DNA from: Puia dinghuensis
GTDB lineage: Bacteria > Bacteroidota > Bacteroidia > Chitinophagales > Chitinophagaceae
Assembly (NCBI GenBank): GCA_026225275.1
Contig: JAMFSL010000090.1
Location: 1 to 64,000 of the forward strand
Direction: 5' to 3'
DNA: 64,000 nt
A program made the position numbers and the translations under genes. Shown here in pieces: positions 9,922 to 17,957 of this stretch. The notes under the pieces were generated by a model, which was not told where the DNA came from, searched no databases, and saw only the letters and a list, made by a program, of their open reading frames with translations. Each line of letters begins with the position of its first letter. Positions within the stretch are counted from its first letter, which is position 1.

Positions 9922-9955
9922 TTAGGGTGAATGGTGAGCGTGCCGGGTGGATCAG

Positions 9956-10003
9956 GAGGCGAGTCGCCTACGCCGAGGCTTCGGCGACCGAGGGATCGGC
10001 CTG
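9956..10003. repeat. Dispersed GC-rich palindromic element, intergenic copy
   Basis: Three nested inverted repeats follow one another: AGGCGA-G-TCGCCT, GCCGA-GGCT-TCGGC and CCGA-GGGA-TCGG, then ATTTTTG. It sits 35 bases after the last glycosidase gene. It shares the GCTTCGGCG and CCGAGGG strings with copies near 25110, 28300 and 31045. It may double as a transcript 3'-end hairpin. Confidence 0.6.
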
Positions 10004-10036
10004 ATTTTTGGTGAGACGGGGATATAGAGCGGGCTG

Positions 10037-10068
10037 TTTGCATTTTAGCATTACTTTTTCTATATTGC
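10037..10068 (+). promoter_or_regulatory. Candidate Bacteroidota-type promoter
   Basis: TTTG at 10037-10040, a 20-base spacer and TATATTGC at 10061-10068 resemble the Bacteroidota -33 TTTG / -7 TAnnTTTG pattern, with one mismatch in the -7 box. The start codon follows 17 bases later. Confidence 0.45.
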
Positions 10069-10085
10069 GACCATCCAATCAACTC

Positions 10086-10517
10086 ATGAAAAAACTATTC
10101 CTCAGCGTACTCATTTTTCCTTTTGCCGGTTCGGCAGGGCTGCAACGCATCCCATCATTATCAACGACTCATCTGGCGGAAGTGCGGAGTGGCCAATGGC
10201 CGATGGATCTCGAGCGGGACATCGATAGAAGGGATACGTCTTATTCGCTTATTTTCCGCGATCAGCAGGTGGTGGATGAGGTCGTGATGGACACGCTGGC
10301 CTTTCCCAATCTGCAACAGCTGAAATATTTGGGGCAGGCGCTGACCGTTCTGAAAAGCGGCCACAACGGGGATATCGCCACCTTTAAAAGTTATTCTATT
10401 AAGAGGGCGGATAAGAAATTCGACAATGTCTGGTATATATTGAGAGACAAATACGGGTTAGCGGATTTTCAACAGCCCGAGGCGGATATTATGTGCAAAA
10501 CTATAAAGGGTCTCTGA
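10086..10517 (+). CDS. Small secreted protein of unknown function (paralog 1)
   Basis: 143 residues; not recognised. The ATG at 10086 is preferred over an in-frame upstream start because it opens a typical signal peptide (MKKLFLSVLIFPFAG) and follows the candidate promoter. The mature part shares a long pattern with the next gene: LxxVRSGQWPxxLER, FRDQQ, FPNLQQLKY, QALTVLK, then FQQPEAD near the end. No cysteines or catalytic signature stand out, so a small beta/alpha secreted domain is the most that can be said. The two genes are 57 bases apart in the same direction and are probably one transcript. Confidence 0.75.
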   Translation: MKKLFLSVLIFPFAGSAGLQRIPSLSTTHLAEVRSGQWPMDLERDIDRRDTSYSLIFRDQQVVDEVVMDTLAFPNLQQLKYLGQALTVLKSGHNGDIATFKSYSIKRADKKFDNVWYILRDKYGLADFQQPEADIMCKTIKGL

Positions 10518-10574
10518 TATAATAAATTTATACAACCTCCGTTGATTTAAATTGAAACGAAAGAAAATTCCGCT

Positions 10575-11009
10575 ATGAAGCCACTAATTATTTTATCTCT
10601 GTTCGCTACGCCTTTTTTTGCAAAGGCACAGTTCACTATTTCCAATTCCTCGACTACGAGTCTGCTGGAGTTACGGCAGGGGACATTTCCGCTGGAACTG
10701 CAACGGGTCATTAAAGAGACGGACACCTGTTATGTGCTGGAGTTCCGGGATCAGCAATTTACCTCTGAGGTCAATATGTCAACGCTGCGGTTCGGCAATC
10801 TGCAACAGCTGCGTTATTTCATGCAGGCCCTGGCGGTGCTGAAAAAGGGAAATACCGGTGATGTTGCCAAATTCAAAGATTATACGGTGAAAAGGGTGGA
10901 TGTTAAAAAAGATGGCATATGGTATACGTTGATCTGCGGTGAGGGGGAAACAACCAATTTTCAGCAAACCGAAGCCGATAAGATGGTGACCGCTATCAAG
11001 AGTTTGTGA
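10575..11009 (+). CDS. Small secreted protein of unknown function (paralog 2)
   Basis: 144 residues with a signal peptide (MKPLIILSLFATPFFAKAQ). It is a clear tandem duplicate of the preceding gene: LLELRQGTFPLELQRV, FRDQQ, FGNLQQLRY, QALAVLKKG, GDVAKFKDY and FQQTEADKM align along the whole length. The first third, between the signal and FRDQQ, is more diverged, with substitutions spread through the rest. It ends exactly where a convergent lipoprotein gene ends, at 11009/11010, with no room for a terminator between. Function unknown. Confidence 0.75.
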   Translation: MKPLIILSLFATPFFAKAQFTISNSSTTSLLELRQGTFPLELQRVIKETDTCYVLEFRDQQFTSEVNMSTLRFGNLQQLRYFMQALAVLKKGNTGDVAKFKDYTVKRVDVKKDGIWYTLICGEGETTNFQQTEADKMVTAIKSL

Positions 11010-11471
11010 TCACTCGCGAGACAATCCCACATTACTTAAGAGCCGAATTCCAATCGGCATAGGAGTAAAACCGACACTGGTTAATGTTAAGCTATTCGGG
11101 CTTGTAAAGTCTGCAACATAGAAAATGACAGGGCTTTGGGGATAGGAATTGCTCACCGTCAATGTATCCGATGATGATATCATGTATGTCGCCGTATCAA
11201 TAGTGCTGCCTTCGTTGATATATAGTTTTCCATCGGATGTAAAGCTATAGTAAGTATCAGTACTGTCAGATACAGAGCTTTTGAAGACAGTGCAATTTAT
11301 TCCCCCCACGGCAGGACCTTCGTCGCATGATGAGTCATATGCAATTTTCCATTTGCCAATGAGTGAATTTGCCAAAGAGGAATTGCCGGAGCTCTTTTTG
11401 CAAGAGCAATAAGTGATGGCCAATAATATAGCACCCGACAATATAAAAAAAAAGGTTTTTGTTTTGGTCAT
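11010..11471 (-). CDS. Lipoprotein, lipocalin-like type
   Basis: 153 residues. MTKTKTFFFILSGAILLAITYCSCKK gives a lipoprotein signal with a Cys pair; the mature part begins SSGNSS and continues to LIGKWKIAYDSSC. LxGKWxx followed by YYSFTSDGKLYI is typical of the lipocalin-like small lipoproteins that abound in Bacteroidota. The site of action is inferred to be the outer membrane or periplasm. The ligand is unknown. It stands alone, convergent with the paralog pair and followed upstream by the terminator of the large T9SS gene. Confidence 0.65.
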   Translation of the reverse strand: MTKTKTFFFILSGAILLAITYCSCKKSSGNSSLANSLIGKWKIAYDSSCDEGPAVGGINCTVFKSSVSDSTDTYYSFTSDGKLYINEGSTIDTATYMISSSDTLTVSNSYPQSPVIFYVADFTSPNSLTLTSVGFTPMPIGIRLLSNVGLSRE

Positions 11472-11517
11472 ATTCAGGTTGACAAGTAAATGACAGCCTG
11501 CGTTGCACTTTGATATA

Positions 11518-11550
11518 ATAAAAAGCCCTCCATTGTTATGGAGGGCTTTA
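11518..11550 (-). terminator. Rho-independent terminator
   Basis: AAAGCCCTCCAT and ATGGAGGGCTTT form a perfect 12-bp stem around a 4-base loop. On the minus strand it is followed by TTATTAT, and it lies 38 bases past the stop of the 1296-residue gene. Confidence 0.8.
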
Positions 11551-11587
11551 CTATGCCTGTTCGGGCTTTTTTCGGAGACTTTGTTTC

Positions 11588-14500
11588 TTACAGCACGACT
11601 ACTTTTTCTATCACCGTACTACCATTAGGCATGATGATACGGATCAGGTAAGTGCCTGCGGACCATCCTGCGGCGGAGATCTCTTTGGACGTGTCCGTAA
11701 AGGCTGCCTGCTGAACCAGGAGTCCGGTGGCATTATACACGTTCACATACTTAAGTCCCGCTCCCGGGGTGATCAGCGTGAAGGATCCGCCTCTTGCTAC
11801 AGGGTTCGGGAAGAGCTGTACTGCTGATCCTGCGGCGCTGGTCCCTACGACCTGGATTCCAGACAGCGCCTGCTGACCGGACAGCTCAGTGGCGAGAATG
11901 CGATAGTAAAGAACCGTGGCGGGTGCGTTGACATCCGTGTAGGTAAAGGCTGTTTCGACGCCTGGCGCCGGTACCGTAGCTATATCACTATAGGTGACCC
12001 CATCGGCGGAGCGCTGGACCGTAAAGGAAGCCAGGCTGCCGGGGATGCCCGTGGTCCAGTCGAGCAGCACATTTGCTGACTGCCGTTGTGCCGTGAAAGC
12101 CGTAAAGACGAGCGGCAGGGCAATCGGATCCGACGAGGTGACCATGGCGGAAGAGAATTTCTGGAAGTTATCTTCAGGGAGGTCTTTGGCCTCAATTCCA
12201 TCATTATAAAATACCGTAGCCCCATCATCGGAGATGACCTGCAGTTGATCGAGTGCCAACTGACCGCCCTGGTTGACCTGTATCAGGGCTTCGGGGTTTT
12301 GGCCCGTGACGTCAAATGAGGTTGCCTGTACCGGAGCGTCTGTTGCATTGCCCGACCATGTATAGATAGCCGGGTTCGAGGTGCCGTCATAGCTGCCGGC
12401 GGCGATGACATAGGTGCCGTTCGTCAGCCGGATCATTTCGCGGATGCCGCGGCCGCCGAGGTTGAGTTCGATGGGTGCGCCCAATGTCGCCGTATCCGTG
12501 GGGGCGCCGTTATTGAACCAGGTCTCGAAGTTGAGGATCGGGGCAATCACTGCGTTCGTCCGGTTGGCTGTAGGCACCAGCGGAGCGCGGAAGCCCATGT
12601 ACAGCGTCGTATTATCCGGGGCGAATACCATGCCTTCCAGGTTAAAGCCATTGATCGTCTTGGGATTTGTGCCTGCGGCTGCCGAAGCCGAGAAGTTATA
12701 GCCATTCTTATCACCCCAGTTGATCAGCTGCTGTCTTAGTGATACAACTCCGCCGAAAGTGAATGCCGTGGTTGCGCCTGTGCCGCTGATGTCGACCCTG
12801 AAGGTGCGGTTACGGTTGTCTTCTACGCCGTAGGGGGTGGAGCTGCTGTTGCTCATGGAGCCCGACCAGTAGACGCGGCCTGTGGTGATCGGGCTGACGG
12901 CGCTCATTTCGACGTCTACCTGTTTGTAATTGCCAGGTGAGCCGTCGGTCAGGCCGAGGTTATTGTTCACCGTATAGTCGAAAGTCGTCACGGGTAGGCC
13001 GGAGGCCGCGCGGTTATAGACCAGGAGGCGGTTCTGCTGGTCATCGCCGATGACCATGTACTGGTTATCCAGGCCATAGGCTGTAGAAGCGTCCGAGGAG
13101 CCTGTCGGCCAGGTGACCGTGCTCGACGAAGAGGTGAAGGTGGATTGCGAGGCTGCATAGTCGATGACATAGGAGCTGCTGTCCGTACCGCTGCTGACCG
13201 TCACTGTAATCGAAGCATAGCCTACGCTGGCGGGAACGATCTGCAGGTTATACGAAGCGATGCTGCCTGTCAGGATGAGGTTTGCCGCTGGTACTACTGT
13301 CTGGTTACTGCTCCAGGCGGTAACCTTCAGCTGATTGACCGGCAAACCGCTGCCACCTGCGCCGATGGTGAAATAGAATCCCAGTGTAGATACGGGGTCC
13401 AGCGGATCGCCGATGACGCTGCTAATCGTATAGGGGCTGGCGGGAGAAGCCGAATCGCCCTCGTCGAGGTAATTGCTGGTGTTTGTTACGTCCATGACGA
13501 TCGTCGGGGCATTAGGGTCTACGTAGCAGGGGTTGAAGGCTACAGTGGCCATGGTGCTCTTGCCGGGGCTGCCGATGTCGCCGTCGCCGGAGGTATAGGA
13601 TCCTTCCGCGTCGCCGACCTGAGAGAGCGTCCAGCCTGCGATGCTGTCGATACCCAATGCTGCCTTCGATACATAACCGCTGATATCCTGGGTGCGGATC
13701 GTGCCCGGGAAAGTCTGGTCGCCATAGGTAAGGCGGTCGACCAACTGGCCTTTATTATCATACAGGTTGATCTGGTCGCTGCGGCCCAGGTTGTCGGTAT
13801 TGCCGCCGATCACGGGGACGCCGGCGCAGAGGTTCCAGTCTTTGCGGAAGGTGTCCGTCTGGGTTTCTGTCAGGATGACCGATTCACCCGGTTTAACTAT
13901 ACCGTAGGTGCTCAGGCTGACGGTGCCAGGTGTGGCGCCGTTGTCATCATAGCTCCAGCCCGTCATGTCGATCGGTGTCGAGCCTATGTTGGTGAACTCG
14001 GCAAATTCCCCATCGTTGCCGCTATACATATATTCTGTGATCCGCATGAGCGTCGGAGATGCGTCGTTGTCCTGGATAGTGATCAGTTGGGCAGTCGTGG
14101 CGCCCAGAGTGATCCCGGATGAGGGGTTGCTGATCTGGAGCGTATCGACTTCCAAGCCTTCCACTACGTTGTCATCCACTACTGTGAAAGTGGCTGTGCC
14201 TGTAGTTGCGCCGCCCGGAATAGTAATGGTATTACCGGACAGGGTATAGTCGCTCGTAACGCCTTCGTGGTTCGAGGCCGTGAGCGATACCGTCTGGTTG
14301 GCCGATACCGGCGCCGATGCTGTTGCGGTGATCGTGACGACCGTTTGTGCGGATTCTGAAGCCTTGTTGGTGCTTACCGAGAGGTTGACTGTGACTGGGG
14401 TCGGGATGATCGTGCCGGTGGGTGCGAAGGCCACTCCTTTAATGACGGCAGTAGCCGGAGACGCCGTATATAGTACGATATCATTGGCTGTGTTGATGTT

Positions 14501-15478
14501 CAGGTCTGCGTTATATCCGGCAGCATCCGTGAGATTGACGACGCTATTACCGGCCGTGCCGCCGTCGAGGGTCGTCACGAAGAGAGTGGCGCCGCTGCCG
14601 GGGGCTTGTATCGTCTGTGCAGCCAGGCCGAAGCCGCCGTTGGTATTGCTCGTGCTGCCGATGGCGGAGGGCATCGTGTAAGCAGAGCCATTGGCTACCC
14701 AGGCGCCGCTGACCAGCGAGAATTTGTTGATCGTTCCTACGCCGCCGTTCTTGCTTCCGTCGTTGGACAGCGTGTAGAGAACGTCATAGGTGCTGCCGTT
14801 CGAACCCGAGGAGACCAAATAAAAATCCACCAGATCATTGTTGGCCGGTATCCCGTTGAGGGCTGTGATGACGCCGCTGGTGGGAGGAGCGGCGATGGTG
14901 CTGACGCCTGCGGCTGTCTTAGATGCCTGGGACATATAAACGACGCCGCCGAAGGCTTTGGTGCCGCGGAAGTTGCCGGTGGGGGTCGGCGAGGTGGCGC
15001 CATTGGTATAGATGCCACCCTGATCGCCGATGAACCAGGTGTTGTTGTCGGGGGTGGTTGCTCCGCGTGTCTGGTCCCCGGAGATACCCGTGTAGGTGGT
15101 CGCGATGGTAAAGGTCTGCGAGGCGTTGAGCGTGCCTACTGCCCGGGGATTCAGGCCGTTGACGTTGCCTGTGGCCGCCGTGTTGACACCGGTGAAGCAG
15201 AGTAGCGTGCCGTCGTTGCTGTTCGCCAGATAGGCTGTCGAGGTGGCGCTGCCGGAGATCTCAAAAATGTTGGCGCCACTCGATGGAATAGCCGTAGTAC
15301 TGACGGGAGATTGTCCCGCAGTAGTAGTCTTCAGTTCGATGACGCTGCAATTGATATTGCTGCTCGAACCGGCAGCCTGAAGGATGGCCAGATTGCCGGG
15401 AGTGAATTGGGCTTTTAGAGAGGATATGGATAGGAAGGACAGGAGCAGCAGCGCTGCCGTGCGTAGAGGTTGGATCAT
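11588..15478 (-). CDS. Large T9SS-secreted protein: Calx-beta, lamin-tail and DUF3616-like regions
   Basis: 1296 residues. It has a signal peptide (ending SLKAQ), a propeller-like region to about 350, a Calx-beta domain (about 360-470, ending in the DNDASP motif), a lamin-tail domain (about 475-640, LMRITEYMYSG), and a long DUF3616/phytase-like region (about 790-1110, LEGMVFAPD). An Fn3-like segment (FTAQRQSANVLLDW) follows, then a C-terminal type IX sorting domain (LFPNPV ... GTYLIRI). Such proteins are exported across the outer membrane and anchored or released. The role is not known; adhesion or calcium-dependent extracellular work is an inference. It is transcribed alone and has its own terminator. 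Confidence 0.85.
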   Translation of the reverse strand: MIQPLRTAALLLLSFLSISSLKAQFTPGNLAILQAAGSSSNINCSVIELKTTTAGQSPVSTTAIPSSGANIFEISGSATSTAYLANSNDGTLLCFTGVNTAATGNVNGLNPRAVGTLNASQTFTIATTYTGISGDQTRGATTPDNNTWFIGDQGGIYTNGATSPTPTGNFRGTKAFGGVVYMSQASKTAAGVSTIAAPPTSGVITALNGIPANNDLVDFYLVSSGSNGSTYDVLYTLSNDGSKNGGVGTINKFSLVSGAWVANGSAYTMPSAIGSTSNTNGGFGLAAQTIQAPGSGATLFVTTLDGGTAGNSVVNLTDAAGYNADLNINTANDIVLYTASPATAVIKGVAFAPTGTIIPTPVTVNLSVSTNKASESAQTVVTITATASAPVSANQTVSLTASNHEGVTSDYTLSGNTITIPGGATTGTATFTVVDDNVVEGLEVDTLQISNPSSGITLGATTAQLITIQDNDASPTLMRITEYMYSGNDGEFAEFTNIGSTPIDMTGWSYDDNGATPGTVSLSTYGIVKPGESVILTETQTDTFRKDWNLCAGVPVIGGNTDNLGRSDQINLYDNKGQLVDRLTYGDQTFPGTIRTQDISGYVSKAALGIDSIAGWTLSQVGDAEGSYTSGDGDIGSPGKSTMATVAFNPCYVDPNAPTIVMDVTNTSNYLDEGDSASPASPYTISSVIGDPLDPVSTLGFYFTIGAGGSGLPVNQLKVTAWSSNQTVVPAANLILTGSIASYNLQIVPASVGYASITVTVSSGTDSSSYVIDYAASQSTFTSSSSTVTWPTGSSDASTAYGLDNQYMVIGDDQQNRLLVYNRAASGLPVTTFDYTVNNNLGLTDGSPGNYKQVDVEMSAVSPITTGRVYWSGSMSNSSSTPYGVEDNRNRTFRVDISGTGATTAFTFGGVVSLRQQLINWGDKNGYNFSASAAAGTNPKTINGFNLEGMVFAPDNTTLYMGFRAPLVPTANRTNAVIAPILNFETWFNNGAPTDTATLGAPIELNLGGRGIREMIRLTNGTYVIAAGSYDGTSNPAIYTWSGNATDAPVQATSFDVTGQNPEALIQVNQGGQLALDQLQVISDDGATVFYNDGIEAKDLPEDNFQKFSSAMVTSSDPIALPLVFTAFTAQRQSANVLLDWTTGIPGSLASFTVQRSADGVTYSDIATVPAPGVETAFTYTDVNAPATVLYYRILATELSGQQALSGIQVVGTSAAGSAVQLFPNPVARGGSFTLITPGAGLKYVNVYNATGLLVQQAAFTDTSKEISAAGWSAGTYLIRIIMPNGSTVIEKVVVL

Positions 15479-15549
15479 AAGCGTTACGAGTTTGCCGCAA
15501 AGGTTCCGTCCGAAAATTATGCGAATGTTAACGGAGTATTACCAAAATG

Positions 15550-16536
15550 TTAAGGGGTACGATTTTCGGTGAATTTTCGTTGCGGGTCGGTGGAGAGGGA
15601 ATGATAGATATGCCAGGCTGCATAGAGGTCCTCGGCGGCGATGCCCAATGATTTGAAGAGGGTGATCTCATCGGCGGAGGTGCGGCCTTTTTTGCTTCCT
15701 ATCAGTACTTCGCCTATTTCACCTTTTACATCCGCCACTGTGATCGTGCCTTCCTTTTGGGGGATGATGAATTCGCCGGCTTCCTTAGTCAGTGATTCGA
15801 GGCGGTCTGTGAACAGGCTGGAGCGCGTCATAGCGAAGGTGTCGACTTCGCGGGTATTGGGGGTACAGGCGCCGACGACGTTGAGATGGGCGCCTGGGCT
15901 AATCCATTCGCCTGAGAGGACAGGCTGGGGGCTCGCGGTGACCGTGCAGATGATGTCTGCTTCACGAACGGCGGATTGGGCCGTGTCGTGGATGATGATG
16001 GGGCGGTGGGCGTTTTTTTCTTTGAGTTTTTCGGCGTGGGCTTTGTTGCGGCCCCAAAGGTTGATCTGTTTGATATTTCTTACCAGCCCTATGGCTTCGA
16101 TATGTCTTTCTGCCTGTTCACCTGTGCCCAGTATGGCGAGGTGGGCGGCGTCTTCTTTTGCAAGCAGCCGGGTGGCGACGGCACTGGCGGCGGCCGTACG
16201 GATCGCAGTGATCTCTTCTGCGTCGAAGAGCATTAGCGGTTGACCATGCTGACCATCGAAGAGCATGACCACGCCCTGGTGAGAGGGGTAGCCGGCGGCA
16301 CCGTTGCCGTGGAAGACTGTGATGATCTTGATGCCGATGATGTCGGGGCCTTCTGCGTAAGCGGGCATCATGCCCAGCAGGTTGCCGTGGTTCGGGAGGC
16401 GCATTAGTGAACGGAGCGGTTGGAGGGTTTTTCCGTGGGCGAGGTCGCGGAACATGGTGTCCATGAGGGGGATGCATTCACTCATGGGAAGGAGGGAGGA
16501 GATTTGTTCTTTAGTGATGTAGAGGGGGGCTTTCAT
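15550..16536 (-). CDS. Ornithine cyclodeaminase / mu-crystallin family protein
   Basis: 328 residues, cytoplasmic, NAD(P)-dependent. The family pattern is clear: N-terminal dimerisation part, GIKIITVFHGN, GVVMLFD, AEEITAIRTAAASAVA, then the Rossmann turn LGTGEQAERH and VNVVGA-type strand (LNVVGACTPNTRE). Members deaminate ornithine to proline, reduce delta-1-pyrroline-2-carboxylate, or act on other imino acids; sequence alone does not choose between them. The stop is 8 bases upstream of nothing obvious, and the start overlaps no other gene. The DoxX-type gene on the same strand ends upstream by 8 bases, so the two are probably co-transcribed. Confidence 0.85.
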   Translation of the reverse strand: MKAPLYITKEQISSLLPMSECIPLMDTMFRDLAHGKTLQPLRSLMRLPNHGNLLGMMPAYAEGPDIIGIKIITVFHGNGAAGYPSHQGVVMLFDGQHGQPLMLFDAEEITAIRTAAASAVATRLLAKEDAAHLAILGTGEQAERHIEAIGLVRNIKQINLWGRNKAHAEKLKEKNAHRPIIIHDTAQSAVREADIICTVTASPQPVLSGEWISPGAHLNVVGACTPNTREVDTFAMTRSSLFTDRLESLTKEAGEFIIPQKEGTITVADVKGEIGEVLIGSKKGRTSADEITLFKSLGIAAEDLYAAWHIYHSLSTDPQRKFTENRTP

Positions 16537-16544
16537 TATCAGTT

Positions 16545-16904
16545 TCAGTTTCGTTTAGTGAATTGCCAGGCCCAGAAAATAAGGAGGAGTTGGATGGGTA
16601 GGCGGACGATGGCCAACCAGGTGTAAGGGTTGTGGCGGCGCGAATAGTCCAATGCCATCTGGATGTTAGCGGGAAAGACGGCGATGAGGAGGGCGATGAT
16701 GAGCCAGGCGGCGAGCCAGCGGGTGGCGATGGGCAGCAGGAGCAGGGCGAAGATTATTTCGCAGACGCCGCTGATATAGACCATGGGAAGGTGATAGGGA
16801 ATATAGGGGGGCATGATACGCTGGTACATCCGGGGGTGCCAAAAGTGATTGACGCCGGCGAGGAGGTAGAGGAGGGTCATGCTATAGAGGGAGAATGACT
16901 GCAT
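16545..16904 (-). CDS. DoxX-family small membrane protein
   Basis: 119 residues with four membrane segments: LLYLLAGVNHFWHP, an MVYISGVCEIIFALLLLP stretch, WLAAWLIIALLIAVFP and LPIQLLLIFWAWQF. NHFWHPxxY and NIQMAL are typical of this DoxX-like group. A longer in-frame reading from 17111 is unnatural and ignores the hydrophobic start, so the ATG at 16904 is chosen. Function unknown; related proteins associate with redox or detoxification systems. It precedes the ornithine cyclodeaminase-like gene by 8 bases. The divergent 231-base gap to the next gene shows no confident promoter. Confidence 0.75.
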   Translation of the reverse strand: MQSFSLYSMTLLYLLAGVNHFWHPRMYQRIMPPYIPYHLPMVYISGVCEIIFALLLLPIATRWLAAWLIIALLIAVFPANIQMALDYSRRHNPYTWLAIVRLPIQLLLIFWAWQFTKRN

Positions 16905-17135
16905 GTTGTGTAAATTACGTATTCTTTTTGGCGCGAGTGGAAAGTTGCCGAGGGACGGACCATGCAAAAACGATAGGCTTTGTACCAACTTGTTCGAAGT
17001 TGTACAGGGCCTGAATTGGGTTGCTGCCTGGTTCTCTTGAACTTTACTTTTAAGGCGGCTGCGGACCGGGAATGTCCGGCGAGTGCTTTCGGGGTCGTCT
17101 TTCACTGTCAATCAATCATCGGTAAAGGTAAACGT

Positions 17136-17939
17136 ATGCGTAAATTTACGGGGGTGGCACCTTATTTCTATGGTGCGGCGATTGCCGCTTTTGGCATCAT
17201 CCAACTGGTGATACAGAACTTTTTGAGCAGCTTTCTACCGGTGCCACCCACCTTGCCGTTTCGCTGGCTGTGGATGATGCTGACGAGCGTTGTCTTTATC
17301 CTTTCCGGACTGACCATTGTCGCCGGTATCTGGCGGCGACTGGGCTTAGTGGTGGCGGGGATGATCCTGGCCATTTTCTTGCTGGCATTACAGCTGCCCC
17401 TCCTGCTGATGAATCTTCACAATGGAAATAACTGGGCGATAGTTTTCGAAGGGGTCATGCTGACGAGCGGCGCCTTTATCATTGCCGCCGAATGGCCGGG
17501 GGGGGTGGTGATCAGCCGGCGATGGGATAGGACGATCGACGTACTGGCTATTGTCGGTCATTATCTGTTTGCCCTAGGCCTGTTTGTCTTTTCCATCCAG
17601 CATATCATGTACTTCGACTACATCCTGTCGCTGATCCCAGCCTGGATGCCGGCGCGGCTGGTGCTGAATTACCTGGTGATCATCGGCTATATCTTATGCG
17701 GCGTGAGTATGGTGATCGGCCGGAAAGTCGGGTTGGCGACGAGTTTACTGGGCATGATGTTCTTCCTGTGGGTATTGCTGCTACACTTACCCCGCGCTGT
17801 CGGCAAATGGAATGTGGAGACCGAATGGACGAGTCTCTTCGTTGCGTTGGCCGTTTGCGGGATCGCTTTCAGCATGGCCCGGCGGGAGTATAGTGAGAGC
17901 TTGGAATATGGCATGTCGTTTGTGGCAAAAGGGGGGTAA
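17136..17939 (+). CDS. Multi-pass membrane protein, doubled DoxX-like layout
   Basis: 267 residues with about eight hydrophobic segments. Two similar halves are visible: an N-terminal set from APYFYGAAIAAFGIIQL to GVMLTSGAFIIAAEWP, and a C-terminal set beginning LAIVGHYLFALGLFVFSIQHIMY. Both place an aromatic-rich helix before a helix containing a small-residue pattern, as in DoxX-like proteins. The ATG at 17136 is chosen over a 156-base-longer reading because the hydrophobic region starts just after it. The FtsX-type permease gene begins 18 bases later, suggesting co-transcription. Function is not recognised. Confidence 0.65.
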   Translation: MRKFTGVAPYFYGAAIAAFGIIQLVIQNFLSSFLPVPPTLPFRWLWMMLTSVVFILSGLTIVAGIWRRLGLVVAGMILAIFLLALQLPLLLMNLHNGNNWAIVFEGVMLTSGAFIIAAEWPGGVVISRRWDRTIDVLAIVGHYLFALGLFVFSIQHIMYFDYILSLIPAWMPARLVLNYLVIIGYILCGVSMVIGRKVGLATSLLGMMFFLWVLLLHLPRAVGKWNVETEWTSLFVALAVCGIAFSMARREYSESLEYGMSFVAKGG

Positions 17940-17957
17940 AACCTAAGCCAGCCAACC

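Noticed and set aside
13145-14122. Long plus-strand open frame of 325 codons
   Set aside because: It is antisense to the T9SS gene, whose domains are clear; the translation shows no known family.
16980-17135. Extended N-terminus of the doubled DoxX-like protein
   Set aside because: The added residues are polar and frame-shaped, and a natural membrane start lies at 17136.
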